A stretch of 64,000 bases of DNA from Sphingomonas sp. Root241 (GCF_001428865.1 NZ_LMIV01000003.1:313742-377741); one strand, 5' to 3'; positions 26,265 through 35,769 are shown, counted from the stretch's first letter. Translations and numbers: made by a program. The notes: generated from the letters alone by a model not told the origin.

Positions 26265-27298
26265 CAGACGCTCCCAACCTTCTCACGGCATGCCTTGAGG
26301 ATCGCCTCAGGCATGCCAGACAATCCAACTTCCTTCTCGACCGCGCCGAGTTCCTGCGCGGCGCGGGGCATGCCCCAGACGACGCAGGTGTCACGGCTCT
26401 GGCCGAGCGTACGGGCACCTGCACGGCGCATCGCCAGCAGGCCTTCCGCGCCGTCCTGACCCATCCCGGTCAGGATCGCCCCGACCGCCGCTCCACCGAG
26501 CGGCGCCACCGAGCGGAACAGCACATCGACCGAGGGGCGATGACCGGTGACGAGATCCCCGGGACGCAGCTTGATGCGCCCGGCGACGCCGCCGACCAAT
26601 TCCATGTGCGTCTCCCCCCCAGGTGCAATATAGACGGTTCCAGGCTGGACCGTTGCGCCTTCGGTAGCTTCGACGACCCGGACGCGGCATTCGGCGTCCA
26701 GGCGCTTCGCGAAGCTTTGGGTGAAGCTCGCCGGCATATGCTGGACGATCAGCACCGGAGGGCAATCCGCGGGCAATGCCGGCAACAGCGAGAACAGGGC
26801 CTCGACGCCGCCGGTCGACGAACCGATCGCGATCAGCTTGCCCGCGGCGGCGCCGGCGATGCTGGGCTGCTGGGGCAGGCGGGAGGGTCCGGCGCGCGCC
26901 ACCGAACGGGCCGCGGTCTTGACCTTCTCGCAGAGCAGAGTCGCGTCGCGCTCGATGTCCTCGGGCGTGCCGCTCGGCTTGGTGACATAGTCGACCGCGC
27001 CGAGGCGCAACGCCTCGATCGTGACTTCGGCACCGCGCGCGGTGAGCGTCGAGCACATCACCACCGGCATCGGCCGGAGGCGCATGATGCGCTCGAGGAA
27101 CGACAGCCCGTCCATCCCGGGCATCTCGACGTCGAGCGTCAGCACGTCGGGGTTGAGCGTCTTGATCATGTCGCGCGCCGCGAAAGGCTCGGGCGCCATG
27201 CCCACCACCTCGATCTCGGGATCCGCCGAGAGCATGCGCTTCAGCGTCGCCCGCATCGACGCGCTGTCGTCGACGATAAGGGTACGTACCGGCCTCAT
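26264..27298 (-). CDS. cheB: Receptor methylesterase/deamidase CheB
   Basis: A 344-residue protein: receiver (1-120; LIVDDSASMR, VLTLDVEMPGMDG, YVTKPSG), a linker, and a CheB catalytic domain (155-344) with the Ser in AIGSSTGG, His in VQHMPASFT and Asp in TGMGQDGAEGL. It removes methyl groups from chemoreceptors when phosphorylated by CheA, giving adaptation. It overlaps cheR upstream and cheY downstream. Confidence 0.97.
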   Translation of the reverse strand: MRPVRTLIVDDSASMRATLKRMLSADPEIEVVGMAPEPFAARDMIKTLNPDVLTLDVEMPGMDGLSFLERIMRLRPMPVVMCSTLTARGAEVTIEALRLGAVDYVTKPSGTPEDIERDATLLCEKVKTAARSVARAGPSRLPQQPSIAGAAAGKLIAIGSSTGGVEALFSLLPALPADCPPVLIVQHMPASFTQSFAKRLDAECRVRVVEATEGATVQPGTVYIAPGGETHMELVGGVAGRIKLRPGDLVTGHRPSVDVLFRSVAPLGGAAVGAILTGMGQDGAEGLLAMRRAGARTLGQSRDTCVVWGMPRAAQELGAVEKEVGLSGMPEAILKACREKVGSV

Positions 27299-28173
27299 GC
27301 CCGGGTCTCCGGCTTGGCGTAAATGGTGTGGCCGCAGGACTTCATCCGGCTGGCCGCCGGTCCGATCAGACGTTCGGAATGGCCGATATAAAGGTGGCCG
27401 CCATTCGCGAGCTGGTTGACGAAGCGTCCTTCCAGCTCCTCCTTCGCGGCATCGCCGAAATAGATCATCACGTTGCGGCAGAAGATCACATCATACTGCG
27501 CCTTTAGCGGCCATTTATCGAACAGGTTCAGAACCCGTGCGGTGACCAGCTGGCGTGCTTCCTCGGCCATCACGAAGCCACCGGGCGCTGGCCGCATCCA
27601 GGTGCTGCGATAGGGTTCGGGGACGCCCGACGCGACGTTCTCCGCATAGAAGCCGCGCGCGACGGAATCGACCACGTGCGGCGCGATGTCGGTGGCGAGC
27701 AGGCGGACGTCGGCACTGCGCAGCCAGGTCGCGGACGTGCGGTCCGGGCCCAGCAGGCACATCGCGATCGTATAGACCTCCTCGCCCGACGAGCAGCCGG
27801 CCGACCAGATCCGGATCGGGCCCTGCTTGCGCTTGAGCACGGGCAGGACGGTATCGCGGAAATGATCGAAGTGATGCGGCTCGCGGAAGAAATGCGTGTG
27901 GTTGGTGGTCAGCGCCACTACCATCGCATGGCGCTCCTGCGCATCGGACTGGACCAGCGCGACATAGTCCGAGAAGCGGGCGAGGCCATGTTCACGCAGG
28001 CGCCGCGCCAGACGCGACTGGACGAGCGTGGTCTTGGCTTCGCTCAGCTCGATCCGGGCGTCGCTGTGCATGATCGCGGCGATCGCGGCGAAATCGCGGG
28101 GCAGAAGCTCCGCATTCGCCGCAGCCATCGCGTTGCCGCCGGCGAGCGCCGCGGCGCCCCCGGCGGGGCTCAC
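27295..28173 (-). CDS. cheR: Receptor methyltransferase CheR
   Basis: CheR uses SAM to methylate chemoreceptor glutamates. The N-terminal helical domain is followed by the SAM fold with IRIWSAGCSSGEEVYTIAM, DVRLLATDI and YDVIFCRNVMIYF. A GTG start at 28173 overlaps the cheW stop and gives 292 residues; an ATG at 28128 giving 277 residues is the alternative. The chain of overlapping genes favours the GTG. A chemoreceptor at 38253 ends in a candidate CheR-docking tail. Confidence 0.95.
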   Translation of the reverse strand: MSPAGGAAALAGGNAMAAANAELLPRDFAAIAAIMHSDARIELSEAKTTLVQSRLARRLREHGLARFSDYVALVQSDAQERHAMVVALTTNHTHFFREPHHFDHFRDTVLPVLKRKQGPIRIWSAGCSSGEEVYTIAMCLLGPDRTSATWLRSADVRLLATDIAPHVVDSVARGFYAENVASGVPEPYRSTWMRPAPGGFVMAEEARQLVTARVLNLFDKWPLKAQYDVIFCRNVMIYFGDAAKEELEGRFVNQLANGGHLYIGHSERLIGPAASRMKSCGHTIYAKPETRA

Positions 28174-28664
28174 GCTGCGAGATCCAGATGCTTGGTGAGG
28201 CTCAGCGCGTCGAGATCGAGCAGCAGCACCATCGTGCCGTTCTCGTCGCGGGTGCCGTCCTTGGCGCGGGTGGTGATGCGCACCAGCCCGTCGATCACGC
28301 TGGCTTCGATCGTCTCGACATCGGGGGCCGGCTGGATCTCGCTGCGGCTGATCCCGACGATGTCGTTGACTTCGTCGACCAGGAAGCCGGCCTGTTTGCC
28401 CGCGATGCTTACGACGAGGATGCACGAGCGCGCATGGATCGCGCTCGGCTCCCAGCCCAGCCGCTCGGCGAGGCCGACGACCGGGATGACGTTGCCGCGC
28501 AGGTTGCTCACGCCCTTGATGAAGGTCGGAACGTTGGGCAGCGGGGTGGGCTCGTCCCATTCGCGGATCTCGATGAGCGCACCCATGTCGATCCCGAAGG
28601 TCTGCTTGCCGAGCGTGAAGGTGACGATCTTGCAGTCGCTCGCGGTTTCAGTGGTGGTGGTCAT
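28170..28664 (-). CDS. cheW: Chemotaxis coupling protein CheW
   Basis: A 164-residue CheW that joins CheA to receptors. It has IVTFTLGKQTFGIDMGALIE, the conserved NLRGNVIPVVGLAERLG and FLVDEVNDIVGIS. It overlaps the end of cheA (start) and the start of cheR (end). Confidence 0.97.
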   Translation of the reverse strand: MTTTTETASDCKIVTFTLGKQTFGIDMGALIEIREWDEPTPLPNVPTFIKGVSNLRGNVIPVVGLAERLGWEPSAIHARSCILVVSIAGKQAGFLVDEVNDIVGISRSEIQPAPDVETIEASVIDGLVRITTRAKDGTRDENGTMVLLLDLDALSLTKHLDLAA

Positions 28665-30862
28665 GCGGCCAGTCCTTTGGGGGTGTAGCGATTGGTGGAG
28701 GCGACGAGTGCCTCGATATCGAGGATGAGCGCGATCGAGCCGTCACCGAGGATGGTGGCGCCGCCCAGCCCGCGGATCGGGTGGAGATTCTGGTCGAGGC
28801 TCTTGATCACCACTTCGCGGCGATCATCGATCGTATCGACGACGAGGCCGACCTTGCCGTGCTCGCTCTCGACGATCACGACCAGCGAGTCCTCGACGAG
28901 GCGATCGTCGTTGAGCCCGAAGATCTCGGTCGCACGCTTCACGGGCACATATTCGCCGCGCATGTCGATAACCTCGGTGTCGGGCGACGTGCGCTTGACC
29001 TGGCCCGGTTCGGGCTGGACGGTCTCGAGCACATGCGCGAGCGGGAGCACGAAGCGCTGGCTGGCGAGCCGGACGATCATGCCGTCGAGGATGGCGAGCG
29101 TCAGCGGCAGGATCATCGTGAAGGTCGTGCCTTCGCCGGGGACCGAATGGATCTCGACACGGCCGCCGAGCGCTTCGACGTTCGAGCGGACCACGTCCAT
29201 GCCGACGCCGCGACCCGAGATGTTCGAGATCGTCTCCGCGGTCGAGAAGCCCGGCGCGCAGATCAGCTGGTCGATCTCTTCATTGGAGAGGACCGCGTCG
29301 GGCGAGATGATGCCCTTCTCGATCGCCTTGGCCCGGACGCGCTCGCGGTTGATGCCGCGGCCATTGTCCTGGACGCGGACGAAGATGCGCGCGCCCTTCT
29401 GCTCGGCGGACAGCTTGATCGTGCCCGTGGGCGACTTGCCGGCGGCGATGCGCTCTTCGGTGCCTTCGAGACCGTGGTCCGCTGCGTTGCGGATCATGTG
29501 GGTGAGCGGGTCGCCGATCTTTTCGATCACGCCCTTGTCGACTTCGGTCGTCTCGCCGACGGTTTCGAGCTCGATCTGCTTGCCGGTCTCGACCGAGAGG
29601 TCGCGCAGCATGCGCGGCACGCGGCTGAAGGCTTGCTTGATCGGCTGCGCGCGCAGCGACATGACATTGTCCTGGATCTGGCGCGTGAGACGCGCCAGCT
29701 CGGGCAGCTCGACGCGCTGGCGGTCGGCGGGCGACAGCCGGTCGGCGAGGATCGAGTTGCGGATCACCAGTTCGCCGACGAGGTTGAGCAGCAAGTCGAG
29801 CTTGGCGAGGTCGACGCGGATCGTCTGCGAGGCTTCGCTCGCCGGCTTGGGTGCGGCGCTCTCGACCGGGGCCGGAGCGGGCGTCGGCGTCATCGGCGTC
29901 GCGGCGAGGTCCGCCACCACTTGCTGCACCTGTGCGGTGAGGTCCTCGATCGAAGCCATCACGGGCACGAACGGGATGAAGTCCTCGACGACCGGTTCGG
30001 GCTCGGGCTCGAACGCGGGGGCCGGGATAGGCTCGAAGACCGGGGCGGGGGCCTCGACTTCGTTGCGGGTCACTTCGATCAGCGAATCCGGGGAGACGAA
30101 GTCGAAGCAATCGTCGATATCGTTCCGCGGCACATCGCCCGGCATGCTGAGCACCCAGGTGAAATAGGCATCTTCGGGATCGAGATCGCGCAGCGGCGGC
30201 ACGTCCGACACGTCGACCGACTCGATCGTCGCGCCGAGCGTTTCGAGCTCGCGGATGAGCAGCATCGGTTCGCTAGCATTGGCGAGCGCCGCGCGCGACG
30301 GCTTGAAGCGGATCGTCCAACTCGCGGCCGAAACCACTGGTGCGGCCGGCGCGTCGAAATCGTCGAGCGAGAAGGCGACCGGCGTGAAGCCGAATTCGTC
30401 CTCGGCCGCGGCCGGCGCGGGTGCCGCTTCGACCACGGGGGCGGGAGCAGGCGCAGCGCCGCCTTCGTCCGCCGCGCCCTTGTCGGCGAGAACCTTTTCG
30501 AGCGCGGCGAGCGCGGCGGCGTCGTTGGGACGCGGCGCGAGGCCCTTGGCGGTCTCGACGTGATCCGAGAGCACGTCGAACGAGCTCAGCATCACCTTCA
30601 CGACACCGGGAGTGGGCGCGATCTTGCCCGCGCGAACCTCGTCGAGGACGTTCTCGAACTTGTGCGCGAAGGCCGTCAGGTCGGCATGGCCGAACGCGCC
30701 GGCCCCACCCTTGATCGAGTGGACCGCACGGAACACGCCGGCGATCGTCTCGGCGGAGACGTCGCCGGCCTGCATGGCCGAAAGGCCCTGCTCGGCGGTC
30801 GTGAGACCCTCAGTGCATTCTTCGAAGAAGATTGCCTGGATTTCGTCGAGCTCGTCGCTCAC
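28661..30862 (-). CDS. cheA: Chemotaxis histidine kinase CheA
   Basis: A 733-residue kinase with all five regions. P1 has the phosphorylated His48 in FRAVHSIKGGAGAFG; a Pro/Ala-rich stretch surrounds a P2-like part; P3 dimerisation lies near 350-410; P4 ATPase has HMIRNAADHGLE, RGVGMDVVRSNVE and GEGTTFTMILPL; P5, the CheW-like domain, is at the C-terminus. It overlaps cheY2 and cheW. Notably Ala- and Pro-rich in the linkers. Confidence 0.97.
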   Translation of the reverse strand: MSDELDEIQAIFFEECTEGLTTAEQGLSAMQAGDVSAETIAGVFRAVHSIKGGAGAFGHADLTAFAHKFENVLDEVRAGKIAPTPGVVKVMLSSFDVLSDHVETAKGLAPRPNDAAALAALEKVLADKGAADEGGAAPAPAPVVEAAPAPAAAEDEFGFTPVAFSLDDFDAPAAPVVSAASWTIRFKPSRAALANASEPMLLIRELETLGATIESVDVSDVPPLRDLDPEDAYFTWVLSMPGDVPRNDIDDCFDFVSPDSLIEVTRNEVEAPAPVFEPIPAPAFEPEPEPVVEDFIPFVPVMASIEDLTAQVQQVVADLAATPMTPTPAPAPVESAAPKPASEASQTIRVDLAKLDLLLNLVGELVIRNSILADRLSPADRQRVELPELARLTRQIQDNVMSLRAQPIKQAFSRVPRMLRDLSVETGKQIELETVGETTEVDKGVIEKIGDPLTHMIRNAADHGLEGTEERIAAGKSPTGTIKLSAEQKGARIFVRVQDNGRGINRERVRAKAIEKGIISPDAVLSNEEIDQLICAPGFSTAETISNISGRGVGMDVVRSNVEALGGRVEIHSVPGEGTTFTMILPLTLAILDGMIVRLASQRFVLPLAHVLETVQPEPGQVKRTSPDTEVIDMRGEYVPVKRATEIFGLNDDRLVEDSLVVIVESEHGKVGLVVDTIDDRREVVIKSLDQNLHPIRGLGGATILGDGSIALILDIEALVASTNRYTPKGLAA

Positions 30863-31224
30863 GGGCAGACGCGGCGGATCGCCGCCCCCAGCTTGGTGGC
30901 TTCGAAGGGCTTGGTGATCCAGCCGGTCGCGCCGGCCGAGCGGGCGCGGGCCTTCTTCTCGTCCGAGAACTCGGTCGAGAGGACGAGAATCGGCGTGCCG
31001 CGGAACTCGTGCCGGGCCCGGACCGCCTCGATCAGTTCGAACCCGTCCATCTTCGGCATGTTGATGTCGGTGATCAGCAGGTCGGGCTTGACCTCTTCCA
31101 TGCGCTCGAGCCCGTGCTGGCCGTCATTCGCGCTTTCGATGCGATAGCCCTGCGCGGTCAGCGAGGTCTTGAGCAGCATGCGCATGCTGGCCGAGTCATC
31201 GACGGTAAGGATCAACTTGCTCAC
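30859..31224 (-). CDS. CheY-like single-domain response regulator (second copy)
   Basis: A 121-residue receiver with LTVDDSASMR, LLITDINMPKMDG and WITKPF. All phosphorylation residues are present. It lies before cheA and after the STAS gene, overlapping both. In systems with two CheYs one may act as a phosphate sink; which of the two binds the switch cannot be told from sequence alone. Confidence 0.93.
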   Translation of the reverse strand: MSKLILTVDDSASMRMLLKTSLTAQGYRIESANDGQHGLERMEEVKPDLLITDINMPKMDGFELIEAVRARHEFRGTPILVLSTEFSDEKKARARSAGATGWITKPFEATKLGAAIRRVCP

Positions 31225-31538
31225 TGAACGTCTCCGGATTCGAGGCCGATCGCGGCGGCCAGACGGCAGCTGTTCACGCGATTGACAAAGGCTTGGCTGG
31301 GATTGGCGATGCGGAAGCCCTGGCCGTTGGCCGCAGCCTCGTTGCGCGCGGCGACGAGGAGCTGGAGCACGGCCTGGCCGACGCTCTCGACCTGCGACGC
31401 ATCGACTTCGATCGTGTCGTCGAGGTCGGCGGCGAGGACGAAGCGGACGCGCAGGTCTTCCGCAGTGACGGTGGTGCCGTGCGCGGGCAGGCGCAGCGAG
31501 CGGTCATCCGCCTCAGGCAGTTGCAGGGTTGAGTCCAT
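31221..31538 (-). CDS. STAS-domain protein of the chemotaxis operon
   Basis: A 105-residue protein with a STAS-like fold: LRVRFVLAADLDDTIEVDAS, VGQAVLQLLVAARNEAAANG, FRIANPSQAF. STAS domains often act as phospho-switches or scaffolds. The ATG at 31538 lies inside the end of motA, giving a 26-nt overlap in another frame. The exact role in chemotaxis is not known. Confidence 0.85.
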   Translation of the reverse strand: MDSTLQLPEADDRSLRLPAHGTTVTAEDLRVRFVLAADLDDTIEVDASQVESVGQAVLQLLVAARNEAAANGQGFRIANPSQAFVNRVNSCRLAAAIGLESGDVQ

Positions 31539-32397
31539 TTTTCGCCTCGTCGAGAGCAGTTTCGAGTTGCTGGAAGGTCGGCGCATAGGCCGACGGCGTC
31601 ATGCGGCGCGCGATCTCGATCGCGACCTGAACAGGCTGGTTCTGGGCATAAGCGACCACCGCGGTCTTCACGATGAAGAAGGGCTTGGCGTCCTCCTCGA
31701 TCGTCTCCATCAGCTTCGCGGCGAGCGGGCCGACGACGCAATAAGCGAGGAGCACGCCGAGGAAGGTGCCGACGAGCGCGCCGCCGATCATCGCGCCGAG
31801 GATCTCGGTCGGCTGATCGATCGAGCCCATCGTCTTGATGACGCCGAGCACCGCGGCGACGATGCCCAGCGCGGGCAGGCCGTCCGCCATGATCTGGAGC
31901 GCGTGTTGCGGGCCCGCTTCCTCGTGGTGATGCTTTTCGATATCGGCTTCCATCGCCGCCTCGATCTGATGCGGATCCTCGAAGCTGACCGTCATCATGC
32001 GCAGGTAATCGCAGATGAACTCGACGAGGTGATGGTCCTTGAGCAGCCGCGGATAGGGGCTGAAGAGCGAACTTTCATCGGGCCTGTCGAGGTGCGGCTC
32101 GATCGCGGTGGCGCCGCCTTTCTTGAAGGTCGACAGCACGCTGAACATCAGCGTCAGCAGGTCCTTATAGTCCTGCGCCTTCCAGCGGCCGCCCTTGAAG
32201 GCGCGCATGACGCCGCCGCCGGCCTTCTTCACCGTCGCCATCGAATTGGAGACGATGAAGGCGCCGATCGCCGCGCCGGCGATCGCCATCATTTCGTGCG
32301 GCAACGCGTGCGCGATGATCTCGAACTTGCCGCCCGAGATCACGAAGCTACCGAAGACGCAGCCCAGGATGATGAGGAAACCTACGCCGTTCAGCAT
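31513..32397 (-). CDS. motA: Flagellar stator protein MotA
   Basis: A 294-residue membrane protein with four transmembrane segments. The MotA signature GLPALGIVAAVLGVIKTMGS and the following TFLGVLLAYCVVGPLAAKL bracket the conserved prolines. The cytoplasmic loop is charged (DRPDESSLFSPYPRLL). It is the first gene of the operon reaching to 23712, with its promoter box 34 nt upstream. MotA pairs with MotB to make the proton-driven stator. Confidence 0.96.
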   Translation of the reverse strand: MLNGVGFLIILGCVFGSFVISGGKFEIIAHALPHEMMAIAGAAIGAFIVSNSMATVKKAGGGVMRAFKGGRWKAQDYKDLLTLMFSVLSTFKKGGATAIEPHLDRPDESSLFSPYPRLLKDHHLVEFICDYLRMMTVSFEDPHQIEAAMEADIEKHHHEEAGPQHALQIMADGLPALGIVAAVLGVIKTMGSIDQPTEILGAMIGGALVGTFLGVLLAYCVVGPLAAKLMETIEEDAKPFFIVKTAVVAYAQNQPVQVAIEIARRMTPSAYAPTFQQLETALDEAKNGLNPATA

Positions 32398-32431
32398 GAC
32401 GGTGCCGCTATTCTTTCTCTGGTGTTTCCAG

Positions 32432-32451
32432 AATTATAGGAAGGATTTGGC
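32432..32451 (-). promoter_or_regulatory. Promoter of the motA-che-motB operon: box with overlapping ftr-like half-site
   Basis: The minus strand reads GCCAAATCCTTCC (32439-32451) running into TCCTATAATT (32432-32441). The arrangement matches flgC and flaF. The box contains a perfect TATAAT, but no TTGACA lies at the usual spacing. Confidence 0.6.
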
Positions 32452-32481
32452 GGGCCGCGTTGCGACCCGGCCCGTTTTTGA

Positions 32482-33297
32482 TCAGGCGGCCTGCTGGTCC
32501 TGCCATTCGATGACCGTCAGGTAGTTGCGCAGACGGTTGAGCTCGAGCGACGCGATCAGCTTGTTGTCGTGATAGGGGTGGACGACCTGCGCGACCTCGG
32601 CCGCCCAGGGAGCGGTGCTGTCGAACAGGATCCCGAGCCCGAACACCGCCGGAATATGCGCCCAGGCGAGCGGACGCTCGGGCGTGCGCGCCTCCTCGAG
32701 GAAATCTTCGACCGCTGTGAGCACGCCGTTCTTCGCGCCGCCTTCGTGCAGCGCGACGGCGAACTGGCCGTTGCCGCGGAAGCCGCGATGGTCGCGCACG
32801 CCGGGGGCGCCGATGGTGACGCCGCCGTCGAAACTGTGCGGGTGCAGCCACTCGCCGGGAATGCGATCCGGCGCGTAGTAGAAGTCGCGGCGCGCGCAGG
32901 GCCAGCTGACGTCGTGCATGATCGCGAGCAGCGGCTTGCCGTCGCGTTTGGCATTCTCGTCGGCGATGCGCAGCTCGTTGCGCACGGTGTAGTAATTATG
33001 GTCGCCGTCGATCACCCAGGCATCGACATCGGAGACGTCCGACATCGCGTCGAGGCTCGGCGCGGCGACGTGGCGCACGCTCGGGCATTTGGCGACCCAG
33101 TCGAGGAATTCCTGCTTGGGGCAGGGATCGATGCTGGTCAGGCTGCCGCCGGTCACCTCGGCATAGGCGGCGAGCTGCTGCGACATGCCGCCGAACTCGG
33201 CGCCGACTTCGGCGAGATTCCTCGCGCCGGCGGCGTGCAGCACGCCGAGGATCACGTCCGAGAATTCGGACATCGAATGGATCAGCAGGTTGCTCAT
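32482..33297 (-). CDS. SAM-dependent methyltransferase-like protein
   Basis: A 271-residue soluble protein. AGARNLAEVGAEFGGMSQQL resembles motif I of class I SAM methyltransferases, SLTSIDPCP follows as the acidic strand, and DAWVIDGDHNYYTVRNELRI resembles the metal-binding acidic motif of cephalosporin-hydroxylase or Methyltransf_24 families. The start overlaps the stop of the 820-aa HAD protein (ATGA), so the two form a unit. The target is unknown; the neighbourhood suggests a sugar or protein of the flagellum (inference). Confidence 0.72.
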   Translation of the reverse strand: MSNLLIHSMSEFSDVILGVLHAAGARNLAEVGAEFGGMSQQLAAYAEVTGGSLTSIDPCPKQEFLDWVAKCPSVRHVAAPSLDAMSDVSDVDAWVIDGDHNYYTVRNELRIADENAKRDGKPLLAIMHDVSWPCARRDFYYAPDRIPGEWLHPHSFDGGVTIGAPGVRDHRGFRGNGQFAVALHEGGAKNGVLTAVEDFLEEARTPERPLAWAHIPAVFGLGILFDSTAPWAAEVAQVVHPYHDNKLIASLELNRLRNYLTVIEWQDQQAA

Positions 33298-35756
33298 GCG
33301 GAGGCTCCGTTGGCGAGAAGTACGTTGTGCGTGGCGGGCGCGGGCTTGGCCTCGCGCCTGGCGATCGGGCGGAAGACGACGGCGAGCATCATCTGGCGGT
33401 CGCCCTGCCGCGGCGGCGGAGGGACCATCATGAACGAATATTCGTCGGCGCAGTGGAACAAATGCGGCGCGGCCTGGGTCATGCCTTCGAGCGAGGGATT
33501 GCCCTCGGTCTCGCCATTGTCGGCGACGGCCTTGTCGCTGAGGAAGCGATCGACCGGCATGAACGTCACGCTGTCGACCTGGACGTAATCGAACAGCTGG
33601 CCGAACTGGATGCCGACCGAGAAGCGGCAATCGCCCACCGGGATCGGCGCGATGTAATAGCCGTCATGCGTCGGCGTCGCGGTGACGTTGCCGGTCGAGA
33701 CATCGCGTCCGTCCGCCACGATCAGCGGCAGCGAGATCGTCTGGTCGATGAAGTCGGCATATTTGAGTGCGAGCCCGAAGCGCTTGTGCGCGAGCAGGCT
33801 GAGCTTGAGCGCGAGGCCCTCACCCTGCAGCTCGGCGGGGAGGTACATGCGATCGGCGCCCTTCATGTAGAACAGGCCGCGCTGGCGCAGGCCTTTCCGG
33901 GCGATCTCGCTGTCGAACAATGCGACGGTGTTGTCGACGCCGAGGTTCACGTCGTGCTCGAACTGGCCGAGCACGGCGAGTTCCTCCGCGACCGGCATGT
34001 ACATCAGCCGGCCCATCACCGCGGCGGCGCCCCGGCGCCACATCGCGGCATGGTTCACCGATGCGCTGCGGATCGTGATTTCGGCCTGGGTGCGCGCGAA
34101 GCGGATCGCGCCCGCCTGGATCCGCTCGCGGATCGCCGACTGGCGCGACTTGATGCTGTTGCCCTTGCGGATCGCGGCGCCGTCGGCGGCATAGTCGACC
34201 ACCGAACCCTGCGCGGCGGTGCACAGCTGCTCGAGGACGGCGACGTTGGTGCAGAGTGCTTCCAGCGTATAGCCGTCATAATGGTCGTGGCCGATGAAAC
34301 CGCGCTTGTCATAGCCGGCGCGGAACTGTTCGCGCAGCAGCAGGTAGCGGCCGGCGATATGCACACCGAAGCTGCGCACCAGCAGCGCTTCGATCTCATT
34401 CTGGACCGAACCGTTATAGCCGAGATCGACCAGCATCAGCGTGTCGCCCGGCTGCGGATCGACCGTGCGGCGGACATGCGCGACCAGCCGCTCGGCGAAC
34501 GCGGTCGACGCCTTGACGATGCGGCGGATGCGTGAGGGCGTGGTGATTGCATTGAAGAAGGCCTGCCCTCGGATCGCGGCGTTGCCGCGCGGCAGCTTCT
34601 TGACGATCGCCTCGACCTCGTCTTTCGGCAGCAGCATCTGCCTGGCGACCACGACCGGATCGCCCTCGACTTCGATCTCGAGGTAGCGCTGGACCGCTTC
34701 CGCATCGACGAAGGTCGAGGCAGTGGCGGTGAAGCGGCTGATCTCCACCGCGTGGCCCGCCTGGCCGCTGCGCGCCTGGTACATCAACTGGGGCAGATGG
34801 CCGTCGCGCATCAGGAACACGTGGTGGACCTTGCCGCCATGCTTGGCCTGCAGCGCCTCGGCCTCGTCGGCGAGCCAGCGGTCGAAGCCGTGGAGCACGG
34901 GACCCAGCGTCGCGAAGCCGAACGCTTCGGCCTGGTCGGCGATCACCGGCTCTTCGACCGACAATGCGGCGCGGTGCGGCTGGTGGGTGAGGGCGATCTC
35001 GCTGGCGGCCGGATGGAGCATCGTGCCGACGGCGGCTTCTAGGCGCAGGCGCTGCTCGGTGCTCTCGGCGAACTGCTTGAGGTGGAGCGTGTGCACGCCG
35101 AACGGCGCAACCCCGCCCACGTCGGCGCGCTTGTTGTCGCCGATGTGGAGGATCTCGTGCGGCTTGACCGTCAGTTCCTCGAGGACGAACTCGTACAGCC
35201 CCTCGCTCTTCGCCTTGCCATAAGTGGCCGAGCAGAAGACGCGGTCGATCAGCGCGGCGACGTCGTCCCCCGCGGCGGCGGCGATCAGGCCGCGCAGCTG
35301 GTCGGGGTTGAGATAGGTGTCGGAGACGATGATGACTTGCAGCCCGCGGCTCTTCGCGGTGCGCATCAGCTCGACCGTCGGGCGGAAGGCGAAGCAGTGC
35401 GCCGCTTCCGCGTCGATCTCGTTCCGGACGCCCGCGGTGCGCATGTCGGCGCAGCCATTGGGCAGCAGCTCGCGATAGATTTCCTCGATGCTGACTTCGC
35501 CGCGCTTCTCGCGCAGCTCGGCGGCGAGGCGCGCGCGCTCCTCGGCCCATTGGCGCTGGGTCACCGTGGTCTCGGGGAGTGCCCCGAACAGATCCTTGGG
35601 CGCATGGGTATCGCGCCACAGCAATGTGTCGAAGCAATCGAGCGAGAGGAGCTTGATGCCGTCGCGCCCGTTGAGCGCGCCTGGCAGGGCGTGCGGAAGA
35701 ATAAAGTCGGCCAATGCAGTTTCCCTGGAAAATGCGCCCTGCATCGGTGGACGCAT
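33294..35756 (-). CDS. Large HAD-domain protein in a motility locus, putative glycan/flagellin modification enzyme
   Basis: Up to 820 residues. Residues 30-230 are a HAD-type domain with LLSLDCFDTLLWR (nucleophile motif), VIIVSDTYL, a Lys region (YGKAKSEG) and HIGDNKRADVGG. The remaining 590 residues are of no family I recognise with certainty; MLVDLGYNGSVQNEIEALL and YLLLREQFRAGYDKRG occur in the middle, and the C-terminal 150 residues look beta-rich. HAD proteins of this kind often accompany glycosyltransferases. A motility box lies only 3 nt upstream of the first ATG, so a later start (ATG 35744 or beyond) is more likely. It is divergent from flaF. Confidence 0.68.
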   Translation of the reverse strand: MRPPMQGAFSRETALADFILPHALPGALNGRDGIKLLSLDCFDTLLWRDTHAPKDLFGALPETTVTQRQWAEERARLAAELREKRGEVSIEEIYRELLPNGCADMRTAGVRNEIDAEAAHCFAFRPTVELMRTAKSRGLQVIIVSDTYLNPDQLRGLIAAAAGDDVAALIDRVFCSATYGKAKSEGLYEFVLEELTVKPHEILHIGDNKRADVGGVAPFGVHTLHLKQFAESTEQRLRLEAAVGTMLHPAASEIALTHQPHRAALSVEEPVIADQAEAFGFATLGPVLHGFDRWLADEAEALQAKHGGKVHHVFLMRDGHLPQLMYQARSGQAGHAVEISRFTATASTFVDAEAVQRYLEIEVEGDPVVVARQMLLPKDEVEAIVKKLPRGNAAIRGQAFFNAITTPSRIRRIVKASTAFAERLVAHVRRTVDPQPGDTLMLVDLGYNGSVQNEIEALLVRSFGVHIAGRYLLLREQFRAGYDKRGFIGHDHYDGYTLEALCTNVAVLEQLCTAAQGSVVDYAADGAAIRKGNSIKSRQSAIRERIQAGAIRFARTQAEITIRSASVNHAAMWRRGAAAVMGRLMYMPVAEELAVLGQFEHDVNLGVDNTVALFDSEIARKGLRQRGLFYMKGADRMYLPAELQGEGLALKLSLLAHKRFGLALKYADFIDQTISLPLIVADGRDVSTGNVTATPTHDGYYIAPIPVGDCRFSVGIQFGQLFDYVQVDSVTFMPVDRFLSDKAVADNGETEGNPSLEGMTQAAPHLFHCADEYSFMMVPPPPRQGDRQMMLAVVFRPIARREAKPAPATHNVLLANGASA

Positions 35757-35759
35757 GAT

Positions 35760-35769
35760 TCTTATAGGA
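35760..35769 (-). promoter_or_regulatory. TCCTATAAGA box upstream of the HAD-methyltransferase unit
   Basis: The minus strand reads CTTCCTATAAGAA, matching the fliN2 box almost exactly. The shared ftr-like site at 35787-35799 lies 17 nt farther upstream. This ties the HAD-methyltransferase pair to motility control. Confidence 0.6.

Noticed and set aside
28781..31147. A 788-residue plus-strand open frame opposite cheA
   Set aside because: Antisense shadow of a well-identified CheA; no motifs.
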